Shown here piece after piece: positions 10,871 through 21,341 of a stretch of 64,000 bases of DNA. The notes under the pieces are model-generated. The model did no database searches. It was not told the origin of the DNA and was given only the letters and a program-made list of their open reading frames with translations. The DNA is taken from the NCBI GenBank assembly GCA_961205875.1, contig OY540810.1:11098001-11162000 (forward strand), in the 5' to 3' direction. Position numbers and translations under genes: made by a program. The first letter of the stretch is position 1. Every line of letters begins with the position of its first letter. Source of the stretch: Sialis fuliginosa (taxonomy: Eukaryota > Arthropoda > Insecta > Megaloptera > Sialidae).

Positions 10871-13800
10871 TTACATCATATTATAAACATCTGGGAGGAA
10901 CAATTTAGCAAAAATAAGCTGCGCTACTTTCGGTACAACTTTAAGGAACAGAATAAGTACCATCCTGATCGCCTTAATCGGTCCCATTGTAATCAAATCA
11001 AACGCCAATCCTGCGACAAACTTGAAACAAGATAAAACTCCACGAATTGCAACATATACATTCGTTATCAATCCGATAACTTTAAAAACAATGTTCCCTT
11101 GCAACGAAAAGAAAGCTTTCAACGCTTGCTTGATATTGCTGAAGTGAGACAAATGCATACGCAACATTGATATGATCTCTTTCTCTTTTCTGTCTTCCCA
11201 TGACATTTGAGGTACGGGTATATACATAGGTTTTAGAATGGGATAAGAAGGTTCTTCGTACTGTTGAGGGTAGAATTCAGGTTGTGGGATAAATTGAGGT
11301 TGAGGGATTAACTGAGTTTGGGGAATGAATTGAGGTTGACGAACGATATGAGTTTGAGGAATGAACTGAGTTTGAGCAATGAATTGAGGTTGACGAAGAA
11401 TGTGAGGTTGGGGAATGAATTTAAGTCGGGGAATGAAATGAGGTTGACGATGGTGATGGGATATAAGAGGATGTAAAAATGGTAGAAAACGTTGGGTAAT
11501 ATAAGGTCGCTGTTTTAATCTCTGTAGTATGTGAAATATTCCATTATTGCCACTGTTTCCATTGTTGTTTATGTTAGTGTTTATATTTTCGTTATTGTTT
11601 TCATTTATATTTGTATTGATATTAGTGTTTTCGTTAGAGTCTAAGTGTTGTGCTGATAATGAGCCAAATGCAATCTGAAAATTAAGAAAAATTCAGAGTG
11701 AATAGTTTAAAATTAATTATTTTTAAACCGAGATCTGAACAGATGATCTGTAAGGTTTTTGGTGTGTTGAAATAGAGTTAATTCCCCAAAATGCTCAGTC
11801 AACTCATGTTCTTGAGATAACTTAAGCTAAAAATATGAAGATTTTAAATATATTTATTAATTTATTCCCAAACTGACTTTTTTTTCTAAATTTTTTGTTC
11901 AAGAAGCAAATATTTTCTCTCTTTAAAAATGATTTTTACTTTTCACTGTACGTTTTTTTTTCACCGAAATATACTAGTTTAAATCTGGGATATTTTTTTT
12001 TTTTTTTGGGAGTATAATAAATGGAATGAGAATTATTTTTAGAGGATTTATTCAACATATATTTAACAATAAGTATAAAAAAAATACTATTTTTGAATCG
12101 AAAAACGTCTACGTACTTCTATAAAGGATCTAATTGTGAAGCTACTGTCAAAATTTCAAACTGATCCATGCAACTACGTTGAAGTAACGTGTTCACTATA
12201 ATTTAAAAAAGTTGTTTTGAGAAAAACGCGTTTCAAGTTTTACGAGCAGTAAAGTTTTACGTAACGTACCCTGGTAACCTTTTGAGTATTTATATTTTAA
12301 TTTTATCTATTGAACTGTTAGTTGATTTAGACAGCTGTTTTATGTTCTATTTTTATTATATTTTATTTTATTTTTTTATTTGTTTTTATAATGTTAAATC
12401 ATTGTTTAATTTTTGTAATCCTAGAGTGGTGTTACCTCTTAAAGACCCTGAGCTAATTGAACAATTTGGGGAACATATTCGTTTTGAGCACGCCAAAAAC
12501 CTTCGGGATCGTCTATTCAAGTCTAGGCCGTAAAACAAAAGTATTTTTTTATAGTCGTGTGTTATTATTGCCCATACTCTTTTATTCCACGTATTATTTG
12601 TTAATTTATTTATTGAACTCGAAAATGTCCACTAAATTTAAAACTAATGCTATTTTGTTTGACCTTCAAAATATGTTTTTCTTAAAATACTTTTTTTAAG
12701 AACATATACCTACATTCTACAGACATGTATTGAGAAAACGATACCAACTTTAGATAAATATATAAACCACGAAAACAAAATTCTCAAGGGATATTACAAA
12801 AACTGCACAAAATAGTCCTTTTGAATTCTGAACAATTCAAGTCAATTCAATTTTATTGATATGGTGAGATTTAATAATTAAAAATAAATACGCTTATATT
12901 TTTATGAAGACAAGTTGCATGCAAAATGTTTTAATTATTTTAATTAATGTTTATTTTACTATTATAACCTCTATTGTTTTGAAAATAGGGTCATTTTTAT
13001 GTGATTGAAATAATGTTTCTATCTATAATTCTTTTATACTAACGATAAGACAATGTATATAATTTAATTAAATGTTATTATTAATTTGACATAAGGTTTA
13101 TCTTTACTTATTTTAATTGCATAGGTACTTGTAGTTTTAAAAAATATATAATTTGAATACTAATTAATTTGTCAACCTTTTTGTTTACGCTAAATAAATA
13201 AATAATATTGTTATTTTATTTATAATTATTTAAATGAGTTGAATTTTAGTAGGTACATTCTTTTCTCATCATCAATGTCTTCAGCAAAAAAAAGTTCAAA
13301 ACTATTAATTTATACAGGGCTTTCCAGCTCAACCATATCTGCTACTATCACAGGATACATTATTAAATAAGCTTTTAAAAAAGTCCAGGAAACTTTATAC
13401 TTTTCGAGTTAATTGAGGTTTTATGCGTCATTTCTAATATAAACTTGGTATCATTGAAAAGCTAAGATATCGTTACAAAAAAGTTTACAAATCTGTTAAT
13501 AAGTTTAAAAAATGTACCTACTTAAATACAAGTATAATTACTTTTATTAAAAATACATTGCCAGAAAAATGTGTTTAAGTACTTTTTTAAATTTAAGTAC
13601 AATTACTTTTAATATATGTATCATTCAAAGTACTTTAAAAAAAAGTAAATGTACTAATAACAATATATAATATTGTACTACTGATTGTACAAGTGCAATT
13701 ACTCCAAAAAGTACTCAAGTACTTGTACTAAAATAAATCCACAACTCTAAAAGTTTGAGAAACTCTAGTTTAAATTCTAATTTTACAATTCTAACAATAC

Positions 13801-13909
13801 ACTGGGATAATAAGTACGAGCAATATTCACAACAATATATTTTTCTTCACAAAAACAATATTTTAAAACTCACCGAACATCCAGATATAAAAACCCAAAA
13901 TAAATTCAT
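10871..13909 (-). CDS. Secreted Asn-rich/hexapeptide-repeat protein, 279 aa
   Basis: Two exons, 13874-13909 and 10871-11674 (stop TAA 10871-10873), joined in phase 0. Exon 1 encodes MNLFWVFISGCS and exon 2 continues IAFGSLSAQ, together a signal peptide. Then come an Asn/Glu/Thr-rich tract (about residues 25-54, many N-x-N), a basic His/Arg/Leu stretch, and about ten degenerate hexapeptides of the type PQPQFI (about residues 78-145). A C-terminal domain follows (about residues 186-279): AFF at 199-201, GNI at 205-207, then KVI, MGP, VPK and KLFLP. This domain aligns end to end with that of the next gene (15208-16574). It is strongly hydrophobic with scattered Lys and has one Cys. A poly(A) signal in reverse lies near 10708-10713. 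The intron contains two decayed exon-like copies. Family unrecognised. Confidence 0.72.
11708..11845 (-). pseudogene. Exon-like fragment, reverse copy of 12426-12533
   Basis: On the minus strand, after a CATATTTTTAG acceptor-like site, a frame reads HELTEHFGELTLFQHTKNL followed by TDHLFRSR and then TAA. It matches at protein level the plus-strand frame at 12426-12533. It lies in the intron of the secreted gene. It is probably a dispersed, decaying coding exon of an unidentified gene or transposon. Confidence 0.4.
12426..12533 (+). pseudogene. Exon-like fragment, forward copy
   Basis: After TTTTTGTAATCCTAG (acceptor-like), the frame reads LKDPELIEQFGEHIRFEHAK followed by NLRDRLFKSRP and TAA. 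It is about 60% identical in protein to the inverted copy at 11708-11845 (shared FGE, KNL, LF-x-SR). The conservation of frame and acceptor in both suggests a once-coding last exon. The family is not recognised. Confidence 0.4.
13310..13740. repeat. AAGTAC-rich repeat
   Basis: A stretch with many AAGTACTTTT / CAAGTACTTGTAC motifs on both strands, in the intron of the Asn-rich gene. It is probably the body of a decayed DNA element; ends not defined. Confidence 0.3.
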
Positions 13910-13964
13910 TGTTACTTAATTTTTTTTTCACCTACCGGAGTTCAATGGTGGATCCATTCTTACG

Positions 13965-13972
13965 GATTTATA
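13965..13972 (-). promoter_or_regulatory. TATA box (TATAAATC)
   Basis: On the minus strand TATAAATC lies about 56 bp before the ATG at 13909, matching the promoter layout of the neighbouring secreted genes. Confidence 0.45.
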
Positions 13973-14308
13973 TTATATATTATAAATCATTTAAAAATTC
14001 GTTTCAGTCTTTTATCTAATTTCTATAAAAGATTCATACAATATATTAAAATAAAAACCATAATTATCGAATTATTTTTAATTATGAAGCATAAATGTAT
14101 TAAGCTATATTATTACTGAGATACAATAGCTTTACAAAATGATAAAGCAAAAAATAAAACTTAAAGACCTATTCTAGATTAAAATCTTTTATTCGATTAT
14201 TGTTTGTCAAAAAGAGATGCTAAAATTTTGCTTAATGTTTAAATTAATATAATTTTAGTAATATACTTCATTCGCTACTGGCCAAACGGAATACTGTGGT
14301 TTCTTAGT

Positions 14309-14500
14309 CACTTAAACTAAAAATATATACCTTAACCACAATAAAACAATGTCATTCGACACCTGTTTCGACTTCACAAGAAGTCCTCAGCAGGAGACCT
14401 GGAACTGTTAGGCTCCTGATGAGGACTTCTTGTGAAGTCGAAACACGTGTCAAGTGACATTGTTTTATTGCGGTTAAGGTGTATATTTTTAGTTTAAGTG
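14309..14500. mobile_element. Foldback MITE, complete
   Basis: Nearly the whole 192 bp is an inverted repeat. The left arm begins CACTTAAACTAAAAATATAT and contains GTTTCGACTTCACAAGAAGT; the right arm repeats it inverted with few differences. The loop contains CCTGGAACTGTTAGG. Partial relatives are at 20690-20775 and 29040-29170. It lies upstream of the Asn-rich gene. Confidence 0.75.
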
Positions 14501-14870
14501 ATACTTCATTCGATTATTATATCCAGCCTACCATTTTCCTTAAAATAGTTAAAGCAGATAAATTTTTATTAATATTTAATTCAAATAATTCAGTAATTTA
14601 AGGACATTTCCGAAAAATATAAGGAAAATTTGAGGATACATTTTAAAATCGCCCCACTGTAATATATTACTTCTGAAACGTTGGCAATTATAATGTAACA
14701 ATAACATAACACAATTTTTCGTGTATTTTTCATATTTAATTTATTTTATTTTATTTTTCCATTTATTAATGGATTTTTAATATCCAATTTAATAAAAAAA
14801 ATATCTATTTAATACATTTTTTTCAAAAACAATACAACCAAAATACAAATAAGTATATAAAACATTTAAG

Positions 14871-15003
14871 AGGCCATTCAAGTATTACGTAAGCAGATTT
14901 TCGTCGATTTTAAACCCCACCTCTCTATAAAACAGCAAATGTACGAATAATCGATACCCCCCCCCCCCCTAAACATGCTTAGATTATACTTGAACGACCC
15001 CTA
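14871..15003. mobile_element. Short TIR element with poly-C
   Basis: Ends GAGGCCATTCAAGTATTACG and, inverted, GGGGTCGTTCAAGTATAATC. It contains a run of 14 C around 14957-14970. No coding. This end sequence type is common in insect genomes (from general knowledge). Confidence 0.55.
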
Positions 15004-15207
15004 AACCAATATTGACTTTTTAACAATTTTCAACCATATTTCCTAAATACATTGAAAGACATATCAAATTAAATAATGAATACAAAATTACATATAAAAA
15101 TATATTTTATTTATTTTAAATAAACTCTTTATTATTGGAACAATACACCAACAAAAAAGGTATCAAAAACAATAAATGTTTAACAATAAATTATTAAAAT
15201 ATAATAA

Positions 15208-16574
15208 CTAATCTCTGTACCACCAAGGGAAAAACCATTTTGTAAGTACAAGACTAAGGGCTTTTGGAGCTGTCATTAAAAAGATCCTAGTTCCTTTGAA
15301 AAGTGCTGAGAAAGGTCCCATTCTGAACAATTTGAATCCCAGAAGCCAGAGGTACTTGATGATTACACCAATGTTCTTGAATGCGTAATAAGTACTTTGT
15401 ACGAGGTTGATGACCTTCTCAATTATGTTCCCTCTAAATCTGAAGAATGCGAATATAGCTTCTCTGACTGATTGACATAGTGCTAGTTGTGTTTTTATGT
15501 GACCGAGGAATTGGTTTTGGACTTTCCTTTCGAATGAAAGGACTTCGGAAAATGGAGCATCTTCATCTCCAACGTGTGTTAATACCACAGAATTTGGTGA
15601 TGATCTCAAAATTGACATCAATGCCGGTGAACTCACCAATTGGGTTGATGATTTTCCATGGGAAGATACCTAAAATAAAATAAAAATATTATTTCAATTT
15701 TTTTGTTCGTAAAAATCAAAATCTTTTTTTCTTAGTTTTAATAAGAAGTTTTTTTTATAAATCCAATAATATCTTTTGAAAAAATTAGTTGATTTTATAT
15801 CTGCGATCCGCAAAAAAATATTTTATTTCACTGAATAAAAGTAATTTTAATTTTAATCAGTCCAAATAAGACAAGTGCAAGCTATACTTGCACAATTAGT
15901 GTTCCGTGCCAACAGCCACCCACTAAAATTATATTAAATTGTTTGTTAAAGCTGTTCCTTACATCGTGAGAAATATATTTTTTGTCGAAAAACTTTTTCT
16001 CTAAAACCAATAGTTCAGCAGTCATAAGGAAATAAAAAAAAATTGTTTATAACAAATAATCGCGCTAAAATTTTTCAATACTGATCATTTTGACTCATTT
16101 TTTAACAGTAATTTTTAAGCGTTTTTCCCGATTTTTTTATGCATAAAAAAATACATCCTAGATGTATATTGTATATTGTCCAATTCGTACTTCAATAAGC
16201 TTTCATTTAACATCCTACACGATGCCCTTGAAAATATTTTTTTCCATTTCCAATTTTACCACCTGTAATTAATCACCAGAATCAAAATTCAACTTTTTAT
16301 AATTCACGTCTATAATTAGGCCACCATCTCTATGTTAAATTTCAACATTTTACGTTGAAATCGCCTGTGACACACGGACGGGTGGCAGATACCTAAGTGA
16401 TTCCATAAGTGTTCCGTATAGCACGGAAGACTAAAAAGTAATCACTTTTTCTTCACATAATAATTCACTGGTTACACTTTTTCCAAGTCCGATAAATAAA
16501 ACAACTTGAAATTTGTTTAAACTTACCACACACACTACCAATAATAGACTAGAAATTAACGTTATGCCTCTCAT
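15208..16574 (-). CDS. Secreted protein, 169 aa, paralogue of 10871-13909
   Basis: Two exons, 16527-16574 and 15208-15669 (stop TAG 15208-15210), phase 0. Exon 1 encodes MRGITLISSLLLVVCV and exon 2 starts VSSHGKSSTQ, so cleavage near SHG is likely. After a polar segment (about residues 27-70) comes the domain shared with the previous gene: AFF at 90-92, GNI at 96-98, KVI, MGP, PKA and KWFFPWWY near the end. Spacing between these positions is the same in both proteins. The middle is hydrophobic with regular Lys/Arg, suggesting amphipathic or membrane-associated helices. The gene lacks the Asn tract and hexapeptides of its paralogue. A poly(A) signal in reverse is at 15128-15133. The function is not known. 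Confidence 0.75.
15885..16425. repeat. Decayed GTGTTCCGT-ended repeat
   Basis: The intron of the 169-aa gene carries AGTGTTCCGTGCC near 15897 and AAGTGTTCCGTATAGC near 16407, in the same orientation, with AT-rich non-coding sequence between. It is probably derived from insect elements with GTTCCGT ends; boundaries uncertain. Confidence 0.3.
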
Positions 16575-16642
16575 GATGCCTAAATTTAAATTACAAAATT
16601 TGATTTTGATATGTCGCTCAAGAAATACAAGAACATCAAATA

Positions 16643-16652
16643 TATTTATATA
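16643..16652 (-). promoter_or_regulatory. TATA box (TATATAAATA)
   Basis: On the minus strand TATATAAATA lies about 70 bp upstream of the ATG at 16574. Confidence 0.45.
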
Positions 16653-18724
16653 AAAACAAAAAAATGTTATCCCCCGCTCCCTCCCCAATATCTGTAATGT
16701 CGGTATTGAAAATTGTAACAATGTACAATCGATACATTTATGTAGTAAAATTACTAATAATTATAAATTTATAAATAATAATATATTAAATAGAGATTTT
16801 GACAATCATGTTGGTAAATAACATGATATTAAATACTCAATATATTTTTATAGCGATGAGAATGCAAACTTGGAAAATTCAAGTCGGCTGAATTGTTCCA
16901 ACTAATATTGTTTTCTTTTTTGTTCCACTAGAGGGCCTACGCAATATCCATTTAGTACATATACAATTCATTCTTTTAATTGATCCCCGTTTACAAAAAA
17001 AAGGAAGATCTGTTAATATCTTTCTTGAAAGTAGCATTGAAATGAAAATTTGTAAAAAAATGTTAACAAATGTTCATTAAATGTTAATTCTTTTCGTGGC
17101 TAGAGCAGTCGCAAATCTAGATTTACATCGAGGGGGGGGGTCTGTGAAATGGACAAAATGTGACCCCATCTAGATCCGCGCTTGAGCAAAGAAGCGTCTA
17201 TAAAGTCTTACAAATTTTTACTTGGGGGTCAAAAGCGTTAATTTCATATGTTTTTTTGTAATTATGTAATTACTTTAATGTACATTAATTTAAACCACTT
17301 TTAGTAATTTAAAAAAAACCTTACGTAAGAAAAGGAAGTCAAGTCACCAAAAACTTACAGATGCTTCCAGGGAAGAAGGGTGGACCGAATATTTCGAAAA
17401 TCATCGTTCGTATTTAATGGACGTTTCCTTTGGGTACTACCTACATATATTTTGCTTTATACTTTTCAAGATAATTGTTATTATTTTCTTTTCTAAAAAG
17501 AAAACAAGTAGCCCTTTTATTATCTATTTGTTGAAATATGAAGATACAAAACGTCGAATTATTATTAAGATAGATATTTTTTAAATCGGTTAAGATTTTT
17601 TAAATATACCTTAGGGTTCCGTAAGCACCCACTAAGTACGTGGATACCACATTTGTGTAAAAAAATCTAAATCTTTACATCTACGTCTGAGGAGCATGAT
17701 TTTTAATGTTCGATTAAAATCTTGAAGTTTCTAATTTATATAGTTTAAGAAATATTTTACATACAGATGAACGAGAAGTTATACCTTTTACACGAGCTTG
17801 TAACCATTTTAAGCGTTTTTTTTTGTTTTGGAACCATAATCTATTAGGTCACTCGTAAAAAAGATATTTTTTATCAAAAATATTATCTTTTTATCATTGA
17901 TATACTATAAGTTATTGTTTCTATTTAATACTTAATTGAAATAACATTAAATGTTATCAAAAATATAACATATTTATTACGCATTCAATAATTCTGTTGT
18001 TTTGTTCAAAACCATTTTAATTACAGTTGAGTTACTTCTAACATGCATTATTTTCAATAACATCAAAAACTTACATGACTGGAATTATTTTAAATACACA
18101 TGTAATACAACTTCAAAGCATTGTACCCTATGTGTAAATGCCGCAATTGCAATTTAGAAATTAGTCTATGGTCTAAGCTTAAATGATTTACTTATGTATG
18201 TATTGCTTTATATTATAATTATTTTGGGCCGATTTTTTAAAATAAATATTATATGTGTTATATCGTTAGAAAGCTGAGTAAAAAATTATGTTTAATTTTT
18301 GACCCATTCAAATAATACGGACGCATATTTTTGACAGTTCTATGACATTTATTAATGTTTTAGAGCATGTGCGGTAAGTAAAAATAATTGATTTATTAGG
18401 TTGAAATATTAAATGATTTTGTACAAATATACATATAATTAATATATTCTGGTATATGATGTTATATACAATATACATAATACATATTCATAAATATTAT
18501 GTATTAAACCAGACCACTATGTTCTGATAATCCCTGAATCACGTACGACCATTATCTCAATGACGTCTGTGTGTGTGTGTATCTGTATGTCTGCCTGTGA
18601 ACGCTCTACAGCCAAAACAGTGAGACTTATACATACGTTCTTGTATACTGTAGATATGCACCTCCTATTTTTGAAAATCGTCAATAAACCGGAAACAGAT
18701 GTTTACCCAAGTAAAAAAAACAAA

Positions 18725-18810
18725 CGGCCGTGCTATGGTCGTGGTGCGGCCGTGGTGCTACCGTACGGCCGTGCTATGGCCGTTGTGCGACTGCACCACG
18801 GCCATAGCCA
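18725..18810. repeat. GC-rich GGCCGTGCTATGG minisatellite
   Basis: Two to three imperfect units of the type GGCCGTGCTATGG(T/C)CGT(G/T)GTGC, and one inverted unit (GCACCACGGCCATAGC). It stands out in base composition from its AT-rich surroundings. Confidence 0.55.
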
Positions 18811-19731
18811 ATATCAATTTTTGAATTTTTCGAATTAGTTTTGAAACGTTGTGCAGTAGAAAAATTATTTTTAGTTTAAAGTTGTATAAAATACTCTTAT
18901 CTATAATTTATGTTCTGTTCATTTTCCCCCCAAGTTTTTTTAGGAAATAATCGATTTTCTTAATTTTTGATTTTTATAATTTTTTTTGTGCCTTTTATGA
19001 ATTGACCAAAACATAATAATTTTAGTTTTTATTTAAAAATAATTTTAATAATATGAAGAACCTAGCTGTTATCTATGAAAATAGACGTATAAAAATAATA
19101 ATATCTAAAACGTGTTAAACTGTTGAAATATTAAATTAATAAGAAGCCATTGACAAAACAACATTTTTTTAAAGAGAAAAATGACTATACCGATTTATAA
19201 TAAAAACGTTGGAAGTAAAATCACAGAATAGAATTAATATATATCTCAAACTTTAACAAATCAACAATTAATGTAATGTAAACCAGGGCAGTTTATTTAT
19301 CTTCAATTTAAGTCGTATTGGCTTCTGATAGACTCATAAAAACCAAAAAATTGACTAATATTATCAATTAACATGGAATTATATTTTTGAGACCAGGTCA
19401 AAATAAAGTGCATTTACAAACATTCAAAATATGAATGGGCAATAAAGTTTCAAGAATCGAAAATAAATCTCTTCTTATATTGCATGTGTGCGTTTTAAAC
19501 AATAGTGTCATTATGTAGTTGTGTAATAAATATTATACTTTACTTTTTTTATTCAAAAGATGATTGTCAGAAATAATCTCTTTAAGACAGATTTTTTTTC
19601 TACAGGACTTACATTAAATCTGTATAAAAACAAAAATAAAACAATTCTAAAATGTAAGTAGGTACCTGCCTAAAACGGAATTTTTTCCGTTTTACAAAGG
19701 TATTATAGCTAAACCTATCTAACATGGAACC

Positions 19732-19891
19732 AATGGCGTAACCAGAGATGAGGGGGGGGCAGGGGGCCTTGTCTCCCATAATGTTTTAACCAACGAGGGA
19801 CGGGATTGTTATAAAATATATGTTATATGTCAATAGCCCCTCCATAAAAAAAATTTGCTCCCCCCTAAAAAAATCCTAGTTACGCCACTGC
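19732..19891. mobile_element. Short TIR element (GGCGTAAC ends)
   Basis: Left end ATGGCGTAACCAGAG and inverted right end CAGTGGCGTAACTAGG, with G-rich and C-rich internal runs. Non-coding; hAT-like ends but no clear target duplication. Confidence 0.5.
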
Positions 19892-20689
19892 ATGGAACGC
19901 AATCGTGTCGATATTTATTTTCCATTGGTCCAAGTTTCCGGTTTAAAGGGGGTCCAGTTTAGGCAGATTTCACTGTAATTGTAGCACAATTCGTAATATG
20001 CATTTATAAAATAAAATCGATGCCCGATTTCTTCTAAATACCTGTTACCAGTTCGTTTGTGTTGACAGCTTGGTATACATCTGTTAAATAGAAAATACTG
20101 GGTTCTGATTGGTCCATTTGGAGATTTATATAGCTGTTAGAAATAACAGACGTTGATAAAACTTGGGATTAGAATAGAATTATTAGAATCCATAATTAAG
20201 AGGTCATAAAAATGTATAGAAAAAAAAATTAACTATATTAAACGCTTTCTAATTGTGGTTAAATTTATTGGTAAAAATGACCATATGTAAATGAAAAATT
20301 TAAAAAAAATAAAATCGAATTAAAAAACCCTAAAAACACTGAAAAGTATAAATTAAATTTAACAGTTTTTGAAATCGATTTTACCTTTTTCATTCTTAAA
20401 AGGATTTTTATTTTCTCTTTTGAGTGGCATTATAAAATTTGTATAGGACCACTTCTGGAGTATATGCCCGAACATTACATATAAAAATATCCACAGTTAG
20501 ATTGAGAACCTCCCCCTTTTTGAAGTCGATTAAAAAATCATTTTGCAGTCTCTACTTTTCAGTAATTTTTGTTAATTTACTTGAGATTCATATTTCGAAA
20601 AATTATGGGATTATACCTATAACAAAAAAATTATAAATTTTGTTAGGGTGCAAAGGGGTTAAACATTTGTTTAACTTAAACTGTAAAAA

Positions 20690-20775
20690 TATACCACAAT
20701 AAAACAATGTCACTCGACACTTGTTTCGACTTCACAAGAAGTCCTCATCAGAAGCCTAACAGTTCCAGACTGATG
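20690..20775. mobile_element. Partial copy of the 14309-14500 foldback family
   Basis: CCACAATAAAACAATGTCAC followed by TTCGACTTCACAAGAAGTCC and AGCCTAACAGTTCCAG matches one arm and the loop. The second arm is missing. Confidence 0.6.
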
Positions 20776-21279
20776 ATTTTTTTTTAAGAATAGGCGAAGA
20801 CTTTATAACACTCCTATACACACTTCATGAGTAATTAAAGTTCGCATGTTTAACATGTAATTACCTACATTAACACTTATGTATACGTATACATTATTTT
20901 AAACAAACTAATTATGTCGTTAATAAATTTACTATACCTATTCGAATATTATAAATTTAACACAGTATTGACAAAATAATTTAGTTGTATTCCTAAATCT
21001 CTGGAAAAAAATTATATCTTAATTAATCATAATTTTCCGAAAAATCAATGTGTCAACAGTTAAATAAATTTTCAACAATTATTTTTGCTAAATTAACTGA
21101 TTACAAAAGAAAACTATAATACCTAATTTATAAATACTTAATCAAACTTACATATATTGTGTTTTAAAAAATCGATATATTATAAATAATATTATAAATC
21201 AATCATTAAAGAAAATTAACGATTAATTTCGTTATAGATCTCTATTGAAGTTTGTGTTTAGAAAGCAATTAGTTGTACG

Positions 21280-21286
21280 TATAAAA
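21280..21286 (+). promoter_or_regulatory. TATA box (TATAAAA)
   Basis: TATAAAA lies 62 bp before the ATG at 21342, with a plausible start site near 21310. Confidence 0.5.
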
Positions 21287-21341
21287 CGGTGGTTTAATTA
21301 TAAAGTTAATAGTTGTTTTTAAAATCAAAATATACTCAAAG

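Larger units (their letters stand above)
16800..21270. other. Repeat-rich intergenic region
   Basis: No gene could be supported in about 4.5 kb. Recognisable pieces are a poly-G tract near 17131, AGGGTTCCGTAAGC near 17613, a TGTGTGTGTGTATCTG block near 18566 related to about 9990, the GC-rich repeat at 18725-18810, a TIR element at 19732-19891 and a partial foldback element at 20690-20775. Confidence 0.5.

Noticed and set aside
12282-12699. Two overlapping plus-strand open frames
   Set aside because: Only the 12426-12533 part resembles coding sequence (matches an inverted copy); the rest is TTTTATT low-complexity.
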